In this document: positions 19,760 to 29,690 of the stretch, piece by piece
How the letters are laid out: each line of letters opens with the position of its first letter
Position numbering within the stretch: the first letter of the stretch is position 1
NCBI RefSeq assembly: GCF_005144965.1
Contig: NZ_CP039704.1
Location: 372,001 to 436,000, forward strand
Direction: 5' to 3'
Length of the DNA: 64,000 nt
Origin: Hankyongella ginsenosidimutans
Lineage (GTDB): Bacteria; Pseudomonadota; Alphaproteobacteria; Sphingomonadales; Sphingomonadaceae
The notes under the pieces: model-generated
What the model saw: the letters and a program-made list of their open reading frames with translations, nothing else
What the model was told of the DNA's origin: nothing
The model's database searches: none
Position numbers and translations under genes: made by a program

Positions 19760-20632
19760 TCACGCCGCCGGCAGGGGATGAACTCGGTCTCGCCGGGCAC
19801 AGCCGGGAAGCGCTGGTCGCGCCAGGCGGCCTTGGCGTCCTCGATCCGCTCCAGCCGGCTCGAGACCAGGTTCCACCAGATGTGGCGTGGCTCCGGGAAC
19901 GGCGCACCGCCGAGCAAGGCGATGCGGGACGGCGCCGTCACCTGCAGGATCGCGCGCGCGCCGGGCGCGAGCACCAGCATCTGCCCGGCGTGGTAGGATT
20001 GGCCGTCCAGCGCCAGTGCGCCGCTGACGATATAGGCTGCCCGCTCCGCATGGTCGTCCGGCAGGGCGACGGTCGCACCGGCCTCGGCCTCCACATCGAT
20101 GTAGAACATCTGCGACCATATTTTCGCCGGGCTTTCAGCACCGAACGCGCTGCCCGCGATCAGCGTGCGCCGCGCGCCGTCAAGGGTGATCGACGGCAAG
20201 GTCGCCGCCGGGTGGTGGTGAAAGCTCGGGTCCGTTTCCTCGGCGTGCGCGGGCAGCGCCACCCAGGCCTGCAGGCCATGGAGCCGCTGGCCCTGCGTGC
20301 GCTCCGGTGCTGGCGTGCGCTCGGAGTGGACGATCCCCGACCCTGCAGTCATCCAGTTGACGTCGCCGGGGCGGATCACCTGCCGGGCCCGTGCTGTCCC
20401 GGTGCTCGATCGCGCCCTCGAACAGGTAGGTGACGGTCGACAGCCCGATGTGCGGATGCGGGCGCACGTCCAGCCCCTGGCCGGGCGCGTGAACAGCCGG
20501 CCCCATCTGGTCGAGGAACACGAACGGCCCGACCATGCGCCGTGTCGCATAGGGCAGGATGCGCGCGACGATGAACCCGTCTCCAAGGTCGCGCGCGCGG
20601 CCTTCAATCACCTGCTGGACAAGCGCATTCAT
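19760..20632 (-). CDS. Pirin-family protein
   Basis: Bicupin of the pirin family; bacterial members include quercetinase-like dioxygenases and metabolic regulators. The N-terminal cupin carries the metal-binding [15 protein letters not shown] and EHRDS with [14 protein letters not shown]; the C-terminal cupin follows ([17 protein letters not shown]). ATG 20632 opens [17 protein letters not shown]. Frame changes near 20385 and 19790 are needed; the last frame ends TEFIPLPAA at 19760, for about 290 residues, the normal length. No signal peptide. It is 28 bases downstream of the glycosidase-like gene on the same strand, so joint transcription is possible. Confidence 0.85.
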
Positions 20633-20659
20633 GGGTTGTCTCCTGCTGGCGTTCGAGCT

Positions 20660-22618
20660 TTACCGCCCTGCGTCAGGCGGCCGCACCGCCAGATACACCG
20701 TACTCCAAAGTTGCGCTGCGTTGGACTCCGCCTTGTCGCCTGTACGCTGGCCGAAGGGTTCCGCCACGAAGCGCCCGTCCGCGTAGCGCCAGGACCATAG
20801 TTCCGCTGCCTGCCGGTCCTTGGTTGCGGAAATCACCCGCCACAGATCGGCCTCGGCCTGTCGCAGGATCAGCCGCGCTTCGGCCGGCAGGTCGGTACGC
20901 GCCAACTGCCGCTTGAGCCCCGCCGCCAGCAACGCCTGCTGCCAGGACCAGACGACTGCGCCATGGTAGCGGGTTTCATCGAACAGTGGCTGCAGGCCGG
21001 GCGTCGCGTAGGCGGCATTGGCGACCAGCAGCCCGGCCTCGCTCATCAGACCGAGCGGGTAGCGCTGCATCACGCTGTGCAGCATGGCCTGCAGATCATC
21101 TGCATCGGGATCCAGGAACAACAGCGCAAACCCTTCATCCGAGTTCATCACCGGAATCGGCCGCCCACGCCCATCGAGCGCCACCGCATGGAACAAGACA
21201 TCCCGGTCAAGCGGCGGCAAATCCGTTGGCAGGCCTTCACTGACAGCCAGCGCCTTGGCTTCATCGAGCGCCTGCGCCGCCGGCCGCTGCACGCGGAACA
21301 GCCTGGGCGCTTCCCGCGCCCACACCGCTGCAGCCTGCTTTGCGGCATCAGCGAAAGCGGTGTCGATGCCGAACTCTGTGAGCAGGCCGTTCTCAGCCAG
21401 CCGCGCCGCCGCATAGAGCGCGGCCGGAGCCAGTACGCCGTTAACGCTGTAGGAATAGCGCCCGCCGCCCAATCCCTCCTGGCTGTCGCGCCAGTCGCCG
21501 GCCTTCTCCCCGGCTTCAACGCCAGCAGTGCATTCCAATAGGGCCTGTGCGAACGGCTGGGTCGCGCCGAGCACGAAGCGCAGGTTGCGCGCCAGCAGCG
21601 CCCCATCGGTGTGCCGTCGGGTGCGGTCTGGTGCAGGAACGCCGCCGCATCCGGTGCCTGCAACAGATAATCCGCCGCGACCGGCGCCAGCATGAAATCG
21701 TCGTCGATCATCTTCTCGTCGAGGATCGGTGCGTCGCTCAGCGGCTCGCCCGCCTCCCGGCGTCGCCACAAGGCGTAATCCGCGACGTCTTCCTCATGCG
21801 CCACCTCGCCCGCCGCATTCAGGCGCGCCAGCACGGCGCGCAGTCCCGCCTCGATCGCCTGAGGCTGCAGGGCCGGCATCAACAGTCGCACGGACATCAG
21901 CGTGTCGCGGCCGAAATAGGTATTGAAGCGCCAGGAGCCGGCGAGAAATTCTCGCGCGTGCTGAGGAAGCGCAGAATGTTGCGCAGCATCGGGTCGGGCG
22001 CGGCGGCGTCCGTCAGCAGATCTTCTGGCGCAAACGGCGTCAACGGCGTCTCGGCGGTCAGTGCCGTCACCCGCAGCCGCAGCGGAGCGGTCGCCTGCAG
22101 CACCGGCTGCGCACCACCCGCAACCGCGCCGTTCAGCACCTCGACGCGCAGGCGGTATCCGGGGCGTCCATCCAGCCGGTCGCGCGCCCAGCTTATGTCC
22201 GCCGGGCCGACCTGCGACGCCGCGGCCAGCGGGCTGGAACCTGCCCGGTATATTCAAAGTCCCGCAGCGTGCGCACATTGCCGAGCGCTGCCTGGCGCAC
22301 CGTCAACTGTGGCGTGTCGATGCCCACCTCGAAGGTCACGCCATGGAAACGGCCCTCGCTGACCGGGCGGGGATCGCTGGTAAGCCGCCACTGTGCTGCC
22401 GCCCCTGCCAACCACAGGGCAACACCACTGTTGCCAGCGGGAAACGCAACCACAAGGCGCGGCGACGGCGCAGCCGTTAGCACCACATGCGCGGCGACCG
22501 GCCCGTCCTGATAGAAAGCATCGATTGACCCGGCGGCATCGATCCGGAACGCAAGAGGCTCGGCCTGTGCAGTTCCGGCAAACAGCATCAATGGCAGCAC
22601 CGCCAGCAGGATGCGCAT
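20660..22618 (-). CDS. Exported six-hairpin glycosidase-like protein
   Basis: Begins with a signal peptide (MRILLAVLPLMLFAGTAQA, cut before EPLAF). A beta-rich N-terminal region is followed by an (alpha/alpha)6-type domain: SWRFNTYFGRDTLMS, EEDVADYALWRR, DEKMIDDDFML, GDWRDSQEGLGGGRYSYSVN, VWSWQQALLAAGL. The pattern resembles glycogen-debranching or amylo-1,6-glucosidase-like families, but I cannot name a substrate. The export signal points to periplasmic or extracellular sugar processing. Frame changes near 22210, 21935 and 21615 interrupt a protein of about 650 residues. The start at 22618 is chosen because it places the signal peptide at the N-terminus. Confidence 0.7.
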
Positions 22619-22704
22619 GATCGTCCTCCCGTCATCCCGCCGGGGTATCGGCCGCCAAGCGCAGCAGCGCAAGCAAAAGCGCCGTCGTCATTGCGGGAAG
22701 GCCA

Positions 22705-24007
22705 TCAGGCCGCGCCGAAGACGCGCTGGAACACCGTATCCACATGCTTCAGATGATAGCCGAGGTCGAACAGGCCGGCGAGCGCTTCCGCATCGACCAG
22801 CGCTGTCACTTCCGGATCGGCCTGCAGCAGGGCGAGCAGGCTCAGCTTGCCGTCTGCCTCCCACACGCGCATGGCGTGCTTCTGCACCAGCCGGTACGCA
22901 TCCTCCCGGCTGGCGCCCGCCTGGGTCAGCGCCAGCAGCACCCGTTGCGAATGGATCAGCCCGCCCATGCGGTCGAGGTTTGCCTGCATGCGCTCCGGAT
23001 AGACGACCAGCTTGTCGACCACCCCGTGAGACGGGCCAGCGCGAAATCCAGCGTGATGGTCGCGTCCGGCCCGATGTAGCGCTCGACCGAGGAGTGGGAG
23101 ATATCGCGCTCGTGCCAGAGCGCCACATTCTCCAGCGCCGGCGTCACATAGGCGCGCACCATGCGGGCCAGCCCGGTCAGGTTTTCGGTCAGCACCGGGT
23201 TGCGCTTGTGCGGCATGGCGCTCGACCCCTTCTGGCCGGGCGCGAAATACTCCTCGGCCTCCAGCACTTCGGTGCGCTGCAGGTGGCGGATTTCGACCGC
23301 GAGGCGCTCGATCGAGGACGCGATGACGCCAAGGGTCGCGAAATACATGGCGTGGCGATCGCGCGGGATCACCTGGGTCGAGACCGGCTCGGGTTCGAGG
23401 CCAAGTTTTGCCGCCACATGCTCCTCGACGCGCGGGTCGATGTTGGCGAAGGTGCCGACCGCACCGGAGATGGCGCAGGTCGCAACTTCGGTCCGGGCAT
23501 TGACCAGGCGGGCGTGGCAGCGGCTGAACTCGGCATAGGCCTGCGCAAGCTTCAGGCCGAAGGTCGTCGGCTCCGCGTGGATGCCGTGACTGCGGCCGAT
23601 GGTGGGGTGAGCTTGTGCTCGAACGCGCGGCGCTTGAGCGCCTCCAGCAGGGCGTCGATGTCTTCCAGCAGGATATCGGCGGCGCGCACGAGCTGCACGT
23701 TCAGGCAGGTATCCAGCACGTCGGACGAGGTCATGCCCTGGTGGACGAAGCGCGCCTCCGGCCCGACATGCTCGGCCAGGCTGGTCAGAAACGCGATGAC
23801 ATCGTGCTTCACCTCGCGCTCGATCTCGTCGATGCGCGCAACGTCGAAGTTGCCGCGCGCCCAGACCGCCTTTGCCGCATCGGCTGGAATGACGCCAAGC
23901 TCGGCCAGCGCATCGCAGGCGTGCGCCTCGATCTCGAACCAGATGCGGAACCGCGCCTCCGGCTCCCAGAGCGCGGTCATGGCGGGGCGGGCGTAGCGGG
24001 GAATCAT
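22705..24007 (-). CDS. purB: Adenylosuccinate lyase
   Basis: Catalyses two fumarate-releasing steps of purine synthesis (SAICAR to AICAR, adenylosuccinate to AMP). The protein starts [10 protein letters not shown] at 24007, shows [13 protein letters not shown], then the fumarase-superfamily signature [11 protein letters not shown] (about 23205-23240), and ends [12 protein letters not shown]. Length across frames is about 434 residues, matching the bacterial family. Frame changes lie near 23607 and 23028; between them the region [14 protein letters not shown] with the catalytic-site loop is intact. An essential enzyme, so the breaks are most likely assembly errors. Confidence 0.94.
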
Positions 24008-24070
24008 GGGGTGCCTCCGGATGAAGGCGCTGGCGCTAGCATCGCCACCGGATCGCTGCAAGGGCGAGGG

Positions 24071-25492
24071 TCAGCCGGTATCGTCCGCGGCAAGGCCGCG
24101 GGGCCGCACGACGGTCACCGTGCAGGGTGCATGCGCTGCGACTTCTGCGGAGACGCTGCCGAGAAGCCGACGTCCCAGCGACTCGGCGCGGGCCCCATGA
24201 CGATGTGGTCGACATGGTTCATGCGTGCATAGTCGAGCAACGCTTCGGCCGGGTTCATCGCTTCCAGAACATGGAAGGTGATCCGCTCCGGCGGCAGGTC
24301 GAGCGGCTCAGCCCAGTGGGCGAGTTCGGCCAGCCGGTGCGCATGCTTGTTGCGCCCGGCCTCATCCAGCGTGTCGTCGGCCTTGAGTGCGCTCTGGCGC
24401 AGCACGTTGAGGCAGGCGAGCCGGGAGTCCGGTAGGCATCGAGCACGCGCACCAGTGCCTGTCGCAGCGCGCTGTCGAGCGCCGGCGCATTCTGGTTCAG
24501 GGCCACGGCGACGGCGACGATCGGCGCACTGGCGCGCTTGATGTCGCGAGACTTTTGCTGTGCAAGGCCAGGCGCGCCCGCTCGCCGCGCCGGCTGCGCC
24601 GGACCAACCAACTGTCGCGCGTCAGCTTGTGTGCCCGCTCGGTCAGCAATACCTGCCGGGGATGACGCAAATCGAACGCCAGATGCGCGGCCGAAGGGTA
24701 TCGGCGCTCCGGGTCCGGCTCGATGCAGCGCAGGATCACCTCCTGCAGCCACGGCGGCAGATCCGGCCGGCGCTGGCGCGGCGGACGCGGGTCGTCCCAC
24801 CAGCGGCGTTGCAGGCCTTTCAGGCTCTGCGGGTCGCCGAACGGCCGCTCACCGGTCGCAAAGAAATAGAGCAGCACGCCGAGCGCGAAGATATCCGAAC
24901 GCCGATAGCCGCGCACGCCGAAGGTCTGCTCCGGCGAGATGTAGGGCGCGGTGCCGTAGGGCAGCCGGAATTCCTCGGCGATCAGGTCGGGCAGGTCCGC
25001 GTGGCGCGCCAGCCCGAAGTCGACCAGCACCGCCGTACCGCTGGGCTGGATCATGATATTCGAGGGCTTGATGTCCAGATGCACCACGTCCTGACGGTGG
25101 ATGTCTTCCAGCGCGTAGGCGGTCGCCGAGCCGATGGCGATCACGTCTTCGATCGGAAGCGGCAGGGACTCGATCCGCGGATACAGCGACTGCCCCGCGA
25201 TCCGTTCCATGACGATGTAGGGCTGGCGCATGAAATCGCCGACCGCATGCACTCTGGGCACATGCGCGCCGCTGAGGCGCGGCAGGATCATCATCTCCAT
25301 CTCGAAGCTGACAATCGCCGCCGGGTCCTGCCCTTCCGACATCAGCGGCGCCTTCAGCACCAGCGGCGCGGTGATGTCGGGGTGGCGGACATCCCAGATG
25401 GTCGCCATGCCGCCCCGGTGCAGCCGCTCGCCAACCAGAAACCCGTCGATCTCGACGCCGGCCTCCAATGGTTTGCCTGCCTGCGCGCCCAT
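24071..25492 (-). CDS. Ser/Thr protein kinase fused to a universal stress protein domain
   Basis: A Hanks-type kinase occupies about residues 15-280: RGGMATIWDVRH loop, LVLKAP lysine, VVHLDIKPSN catalytic loop, DFGLARH, PYISPEQ and GYRRSDIFALGVLLYFFATG. After a linker (ERAHKLTRDSW) comes a UspA-like domain: IVAVAVALNQNAPALDSALRQAL, and at the end DHIVMGARAESLGRRLLGSVSAEVAAHAPCTVTVVRP, the ATP-binding G-2x-G-9x-G pattern. Leu replaces the HRD arginine. Frame changes near 24545, 24430 and 24200 separate the parts; the last frame stops at 24071. GGAGG sits six bases before ATG 25492. The phosphoesterase gene lies immediately upstream on the same strand. Confidence 0.85.
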
Positions 25493-25495
25493 GGA

Positions 25496-26233
25496 TCACC
25501 TCCCGGAGTACAGCCGCTCCGCCAGCATGTCCGGCAGCCCGGCGGCGCGGATGCGCGCGGCGGCCCCAACGTCATATGCGACCCGCTCAAGCCGGTATTC
25601 ATGGCGACGGGTATCGTAGAGTGCATAGCAGGCTGCGGCATTGCCGTCGCGCGGCTGGCCGACCGAACCCAGGACCACATGCCAGCGCCGGTGCGCCAAC
25701 AGCGGCGCGGATTTTCCAGGCGTCGGCGCGAACGGCAGCATGCGCCCGCTCGGCTGTAGCGCATAGACCATCGGCATGTGCACATGGCCGCAGAACACCA
25801 TGCGCTGGGTGGTGCCATTGAGGCTGGTCAGCGCCGATTCGGCGTCGAACACATAGCGCCAGCGCTCCGGCGCCGCCGCATCCGCATGCACATACAAACG
25901 ATCTTCATCCTCGATCGTCAGTGGCAGATGCTCAAGGTAGCGGCGCTGGCTGCCGCTTAACTGACTTCGCGTCCACAACGCCGCGGACGCGGCTTGCGCA
26001 TTCATCTCCTTGCGCGGGTCGCTGGCCATGTCGTCATGGTTGCCGCGCAGCACCAGCGCGCCATCCTCGGCCAACCCCGTCACGATATCGAGCACTGGTC
26101 CGGGATCGCCGCCATAGCCGACGATATCCCCAAGGACGACATAGCGGCCAGCGCCGACGGCGCGGGCATGGTCCAGAACCGCTTGTGTCGCCTGCAGGTT
26201 GGCGTGCAGGTCGGCTAGAATGGCGATCAGCAT
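25496..26233 (-). CDS. Calcineurin-like metallophosphoesterase
   Basis: Intact frame. Dimetal phosphoesterase motifs are complete: ADLHANL (DxH), VVLGDIVGYGGDP (GDxxxxG), LRGNHDD (GNHD/E), and GHVHMPM (GHxH). I start it at MLIAILADLH (26233), which has GGGGAG seven bases upstream; an in-frame ATG at 26251 has none. About 245 residues, no signal peptide. It directly precedes the kinase-Usp gene with a 3-base gap, so the pair probably forms one transcript. Whether it dephosphorylates kinase targets or a nucleotide or phosphodiester substrate cannot be told from sequence. Confidence 0.88.
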   Translation of the reverse strand: MLIAILADLHANLQATQAVLDHARAVGAGRYVVLGDIVGYGGDPGPVLDIVTGLAEDGALVLRGNHDDMASDPRKEMNAQAASAALWTRSQLSGSQRRYLEHLPLTIEDEDRLYVHADAAAPERWRYVFDAESALTSLNGTTQRMVFCGHVHMPMVYALQPSGRMLPFAPTPGKSAPLLAHRRWHVVLGSVGQPRDGNAAACYALYDTRRHEYRLERVAYDVGAAARIRAAGLPDMLAERLYSGR

Positions 26234-26342
26234 CTTTGTCTCCCCGCCCATCGCTATAGTGCGAATGACCGGCGCTGGCTTTTAGCCTTTGGGCTAGCTG
26301 AACGGTTCCGCCTGTTGCAGAGTGCCTGCCGAGAATTCAGCC

Positions 26343-26463
26343 AGACCTTGATCGTTTCAGATTGAATCGATCTGAAACGTGAATCATGGTCTAATTTTGA
26401 AAAGAGCCTGATTCACGCCATCGGCTGAAGCAATCGTGCTTTCCGCCTCAACCGATCAGGCTC
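26343..26463 (+). repeat. GAGCCTGAT palindromic repeat, copy 2 (full element)
   Basis: Two palindromes side by side. The left one, AGACC (26343) to GGTCT (26392), contains TTTCAGAT/ATCTGAAA arms; the right one, GAGCCTGAT (26404) to ATCAGGCTC (26463), contains ATCGGCTGA/TCAACCGAT arms. It ends 13 bases before the DUF885 start codon. Confidence 0.75.
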
Positions 26464-26476
26464 TCGTGGGAAGCAT

Positions 26477-28230
26477 ATGAAGCGCTTTTGCTCGCTGCTG
26501 CGTGCAGCATCGGTCTGTTGTCCGCAGTGCAGGCAGCACCCGCCGACGACCTGCGCAAGGTTCTGGACGACCATTGGGCCTGGTACCTCTCGAACAGCCC
26601 GGTGCAGGCCAGCGACCTCGGCGTTCACACCTATGACATGACCCTCGGCGACGCGAGCCTGGCTGGCATGGATCGACAGACCCGCGAGGCGCAGGCCCTG
26701 GTCGACCGTCTGCAGGCCATTGATCCCAAAGGTCTCAGCGCTGCGGACCGTGTCAATCGCGGCATCCTGCTGCTCGACCTGCGCAACCAGATCGAGGGCG
26801 ACCGGTTCGGCCAGCGCGCCATTCTGTTCACCAACCGGGAAGGCTGGCACATCTCCCTCATGCGCCTGGCGGAAAACGTGCCGCTGAAGACGCTGGCGGA
26901 CTATCAGAGCTATGTCGCGCGCCTCAAGGATTACCCGCGCCTCAACGGCCAGATCATCGAGACGACCCGCGCTGCCATCAAGGGTGGCTACATGCAGTAT
27001 TGCGACTCGATGATCGGCTTCGACAAATCGATCGAAACCCATATCGTCGACGATCCAGCCAAGTCGGCGCTGGCGCAGGCGTTCGCCGCCAAGCCTGCCG
27101 CCATATCGGATGCGGATTGGACCGCGCTCAAATCCGAAGGACTCGCGGCGATCCGCGACCAGGTGATCCCGGCGCTTCAGCAGGAACTGGCGTTCTACCG
27201 CGCCGAATATGCACCCAAGTGCCAGAAGCTGCCGGGCGCGCTGCGCCAGAAGGATGGGCAGGCTTACTACGCCTACCGGGCGCGCCTCTTCACCACGACC
27301 GACATGACACCGCAGCAGATTCATGAGCTGGGGATGCAGGAAGTCGCGCGCATCCGCGCCGAAATGGATGACGTTGTGCGCAAGTCCGGTTTCCAGGGCG
27401 ACCGCAAGGCCTATGTCGAATTCCTGCGCACCGACCCGCAATTCTATGTGAAAACGCCGGACGATCTGCTGCGCTACGCGGGCGCGCTCGCCAAGCGCAT
27501 CGACGGCGAGATGCCCAAGCTGTTCGGCCGTCTGCCGCGCCTGCCCTATACGGTGAAGCCGATCCCGCTCGACATCGCCGAAGGCACCACGACGGCCTAT
27601 TACGAGCCCGGTTCGCCGGAGACGGGACGCGCCGGCGTCTACCGCGTCAACACCACCAAGCTCGACCAGCGCCCACTCTACGAGCTGGTTGCGCTGACCA
27701 TGCATGAGGCGGTGCCGGGCCACCACCATCAGATCGCCCTGCAGCAGGAACTCGATCTGCCGCTGTTCCGTCGGCACGCGGTGTTCTTCACGGCCTTCGT
27801 CGAAGGCTGGGGACTCTATTCGGAGCGCCTTGGGCTGGATGTCGGCCTGTATGAGACCCCGGCCCAGGATTTCGGCCGGCTCTCCTACGAAATGTGGCGC
27901 GCCTGCCGTCTTGTCGTCGATACCGGCATCCATTCGATGGGCTGGAGCCGCCAGCAGGCCATTGATTTCATGGCCGCGAACACCGCGCTCTCGCTGCACA
28001 ACATTACCGCCGAAGTCGATCGCTACATCACCTGGCCCGGCCAGGCGCTCGCCTACAAGGTTGGCGAGCTGAAAATCCGCGCGCTGCGCACACGCGCCGA
28101 GGCAGCGCTCGGGCCGAGGTTCGATATCCGCCGCTTCCATGATGCCGTGCTGGAGAATGGCGCGGTGCCGCTCTCGGTGCTGGAGACCCACATCGACGAA
28201 TGGATCGAGGCGGAAAAGGGCCGCAGTTGA
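26477..28230 (+). CDS. Exported DUF885 zinc metalloprotein
   Basis: Large DUF885 protein, a family with a gluzincin-like HExxxGH motif, here HEAVPGHHHQ (about 27700-27730), followed by the second-site region AFVEGWGLYSERLG. The signal peptide reads MKR then FLLAAACSIGLLSAVQA, cut before APADD; joining them needs one base change in the TTTT run near 26487, so ATG 26477 is the start. The rest, about 580 residues, is intact. Family members are thought to be peptidases or carboxypeptidases; substrate unknown. A palindromic repeat ends 13 bases before the start codon, so it would be in the 5' leader. Confidence 0.85.
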
Positions 28231-28235
28231 CGCAG

Positions 28236-28252
28236 GTAAGGAAATTCCTTAC
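28236..28252. promoter_or_regulatory. Palindromic operator candidate before the toxin-antitoxin pair
   Basis: GTAAGGAAATTCCTTAC is a perfect palindrome with 8-bp arms and a 1-base centre. It ends three bases before the antitoxin ATG (28256). AbrB/MazE antitoxins repress their own operons at such sites, so autoregulation is the natural inference. Confidence 0.65.
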
Positions 28253-28255
28253 CCT

Positions 28256-28503
28256 ATGAACATGGTTTCAAGCAGCATAACCAGCAAAGGTCAGACCACC
28301 ATCCCCTTGCGGTCCGCAAGGCACTGAAGGTCGCGCCGGGCGATGTGCTAGAATACCGGATTGAGCGGGACCGGGTCATCATCACAAAGGCGTCCCCGTC
28401 TTCCGCTGACGACCCGTTCGCACTCTTCAGCGAGTGGTCGACGGATGCAGACGCCAAGGCCTTCGCCCATCTTCAAGAGCCTGGTGCAGATTTTGAGCCG
28501 TGA
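28256..28503 (+). CDS. AbrB/MazE-type antitoxin
   Basis: Short swapped-hairpin DNA-binding protein. It starts MNMVSSSITSKGQTTIPL and, after a frame change near 28308, continues VRKALKVAPGDVLEYRIERDRVIITK, the standard SpoVT/AbrB fold sequence. A C-terminal tail (DPFALFSEWSTDADAKAF) would be the toxin-neutralising part. About 82 residues. A perfect palindrome lies just upstream. The stop at 28501-28503 lies inside the start region of the toxin gene, the usual coupled arrangement of type II toxin-antitoxin modules. Confidence 0.82.
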
Positions 28504-28828
28504 TTGGCGCTTTGGCCACGTCGCACTCGTGCGATACCCGCATGTCGAACAGGCAATGCCGCAGTGGCGGCCCGCGCTTGTCGTCCGCAGTTTCGAGACA
28601 CCGGTCGCAACGCTGCTCTGGGTGCTGATGATCACGAGTGCAGACCATCGCGGCTGGCACGGCGACGTTGACATTGAAGCGCTAGAGATCGCAGGCTTGC
28701 GCTTGCCGAGCATCGTACGCACCGCAAAGATCGCGACGATCGAGGCCCATGCTGTGCATTGTATCGGTACGCTCGCCGAGGAGGACCGAACGAAAGTCGC
28801 GGCTGCAATCGACTTCAAGATTTCATAA
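28484..28828 (+). CDS. PemK/MazF-like toxin
   Basis: Type II toxin candidate of the PemK/MazF RNA-endonuclease fold. The core reads RFGHVALVRYP, then WRPALVVRSF, ATLLWVLMITSA and ALEIAGLRLPSIVRTAKIATIEA, in the order of MazF strands. The frame is intact; the start is uncertain, with GTG 28484 or TTG 28493 as options, both inside the antitoxin gene. About 114 residues. PemK toxins cut mRNA at short motifs; that activity is inferred. It is a compact divergent member, and I have not matched it to a named subfamily. Confidence 0.75.
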   Translation: MQILSRDWRFGHVALVRYPHVEQAMPQWRPALVVRSFETPVATLLWVLMITSADHRGWHGDVDIEALEIAGLRLPSIVRTAKIATIEAHAVHCIGTLAEEDRTKVAAAIDFKIS

Positions 28829-28838
28829 GGACTTGCAT

Positions 28839-29673
28839 ATGCTCTTGGATCCTCGTCTCGAGCGCCTGGCTGGCTGACAACCTTGGGTCCGTGCGGGTCA
28901 TCGACTGTAGCTGGCACCTGCCGGCGACCGGACGAAGCGCGCATGCTGAGTTTACCGCAGCGCATATCCCCGGCGCGGTGTTTCTCGATCTTGATGCGGT
29001 CGCGGATACCACGAGCAGCCTGCCGCACATGCTGCCGCCGGCCGAGGTGCTCGCCGCCTGGTGCGCGCTGAACGGGATTGCGCCCGGGCAAAGCCTAGTC
29101 GTGTATGATGACTCCGACGTCCGCTCGGCAGCGCGGGGCTGGTGGATGCTGAAGCGTTTCGGGTTCGCATCGGTCGCCGTGCTCGATGGCGGGCTGGGCA
29201 AGTGGCGCGCCGAGGGGCCCGCTGGACGCCGGACCGCCCACACCGCTTTCGGGTCCCGCCCCGGCCCTCACACTCGACGCCGGTGCCGTGCGCACGCTCG
29301 GTGCCATGCGCGCCAATGTGGATACCAGGGCGGAGCAGGTCGTCGATGCGCGCGGCGGCCCCGGTTCCGCGCCGAAGTCCCGGAAGCGCGGCCGGGTCTG
29401 CGCGCCGGGCACATCCCCGGCAGCTTCAATCTGCCCTACACGGACCTGTTCAACGCCGACGGCACCTACAAGGACAAGGCTGGCCTCGCCGCCGCCTTCG
29501 CCACCATCGGCGTCGATCCGGCCAGGCCCGCCGTCGCCACCTGCGGCTCGGGCGTGACCGCTGCGACCCTGGTGTTCGCGGCACACCAGCTCGGGCATCG
29601 GATGGCGCTTTACGATGGTGCCTGGACCGAGTGGGGTGCCCAGCCTGATACGCCAGTTGCCATCGGGGCCTGA
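28839..29673 (+). CDS. sseA: 3-mercaptopyruvate-type sulfurtransferase
   Basis: Two rhodanese domains. The N-terminal one shows VRVIDCSWHLP, HIPGAVFLDLDAVAD and VVYDDSDVRSAARGWWMLK; the C-terminal one carries the catalytic loop CGSGVTAA, the mercaptopyruvate-specific version, within VATCGSGVTAATLVFA. ATG 28839 has AAGGA eight bases upstream. Frame changes near 28853, 29215 and 29365 break it; read across them the protein is about 278 residues, normal for the family. It sits 17 bases before metC, so the two may act together in sulfur amino-acid metabolism. Confidence 0.88.
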
Positions 29674-29690
29674 ACCCCGATACCACATGC

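Noticed and set aside
26413-28191. Minus-strand frame of 592 codons
   Set aside because: Exact antisense of the DUF885 gene, with no signal peptide or family motif; an artefact of third-position GC bias.
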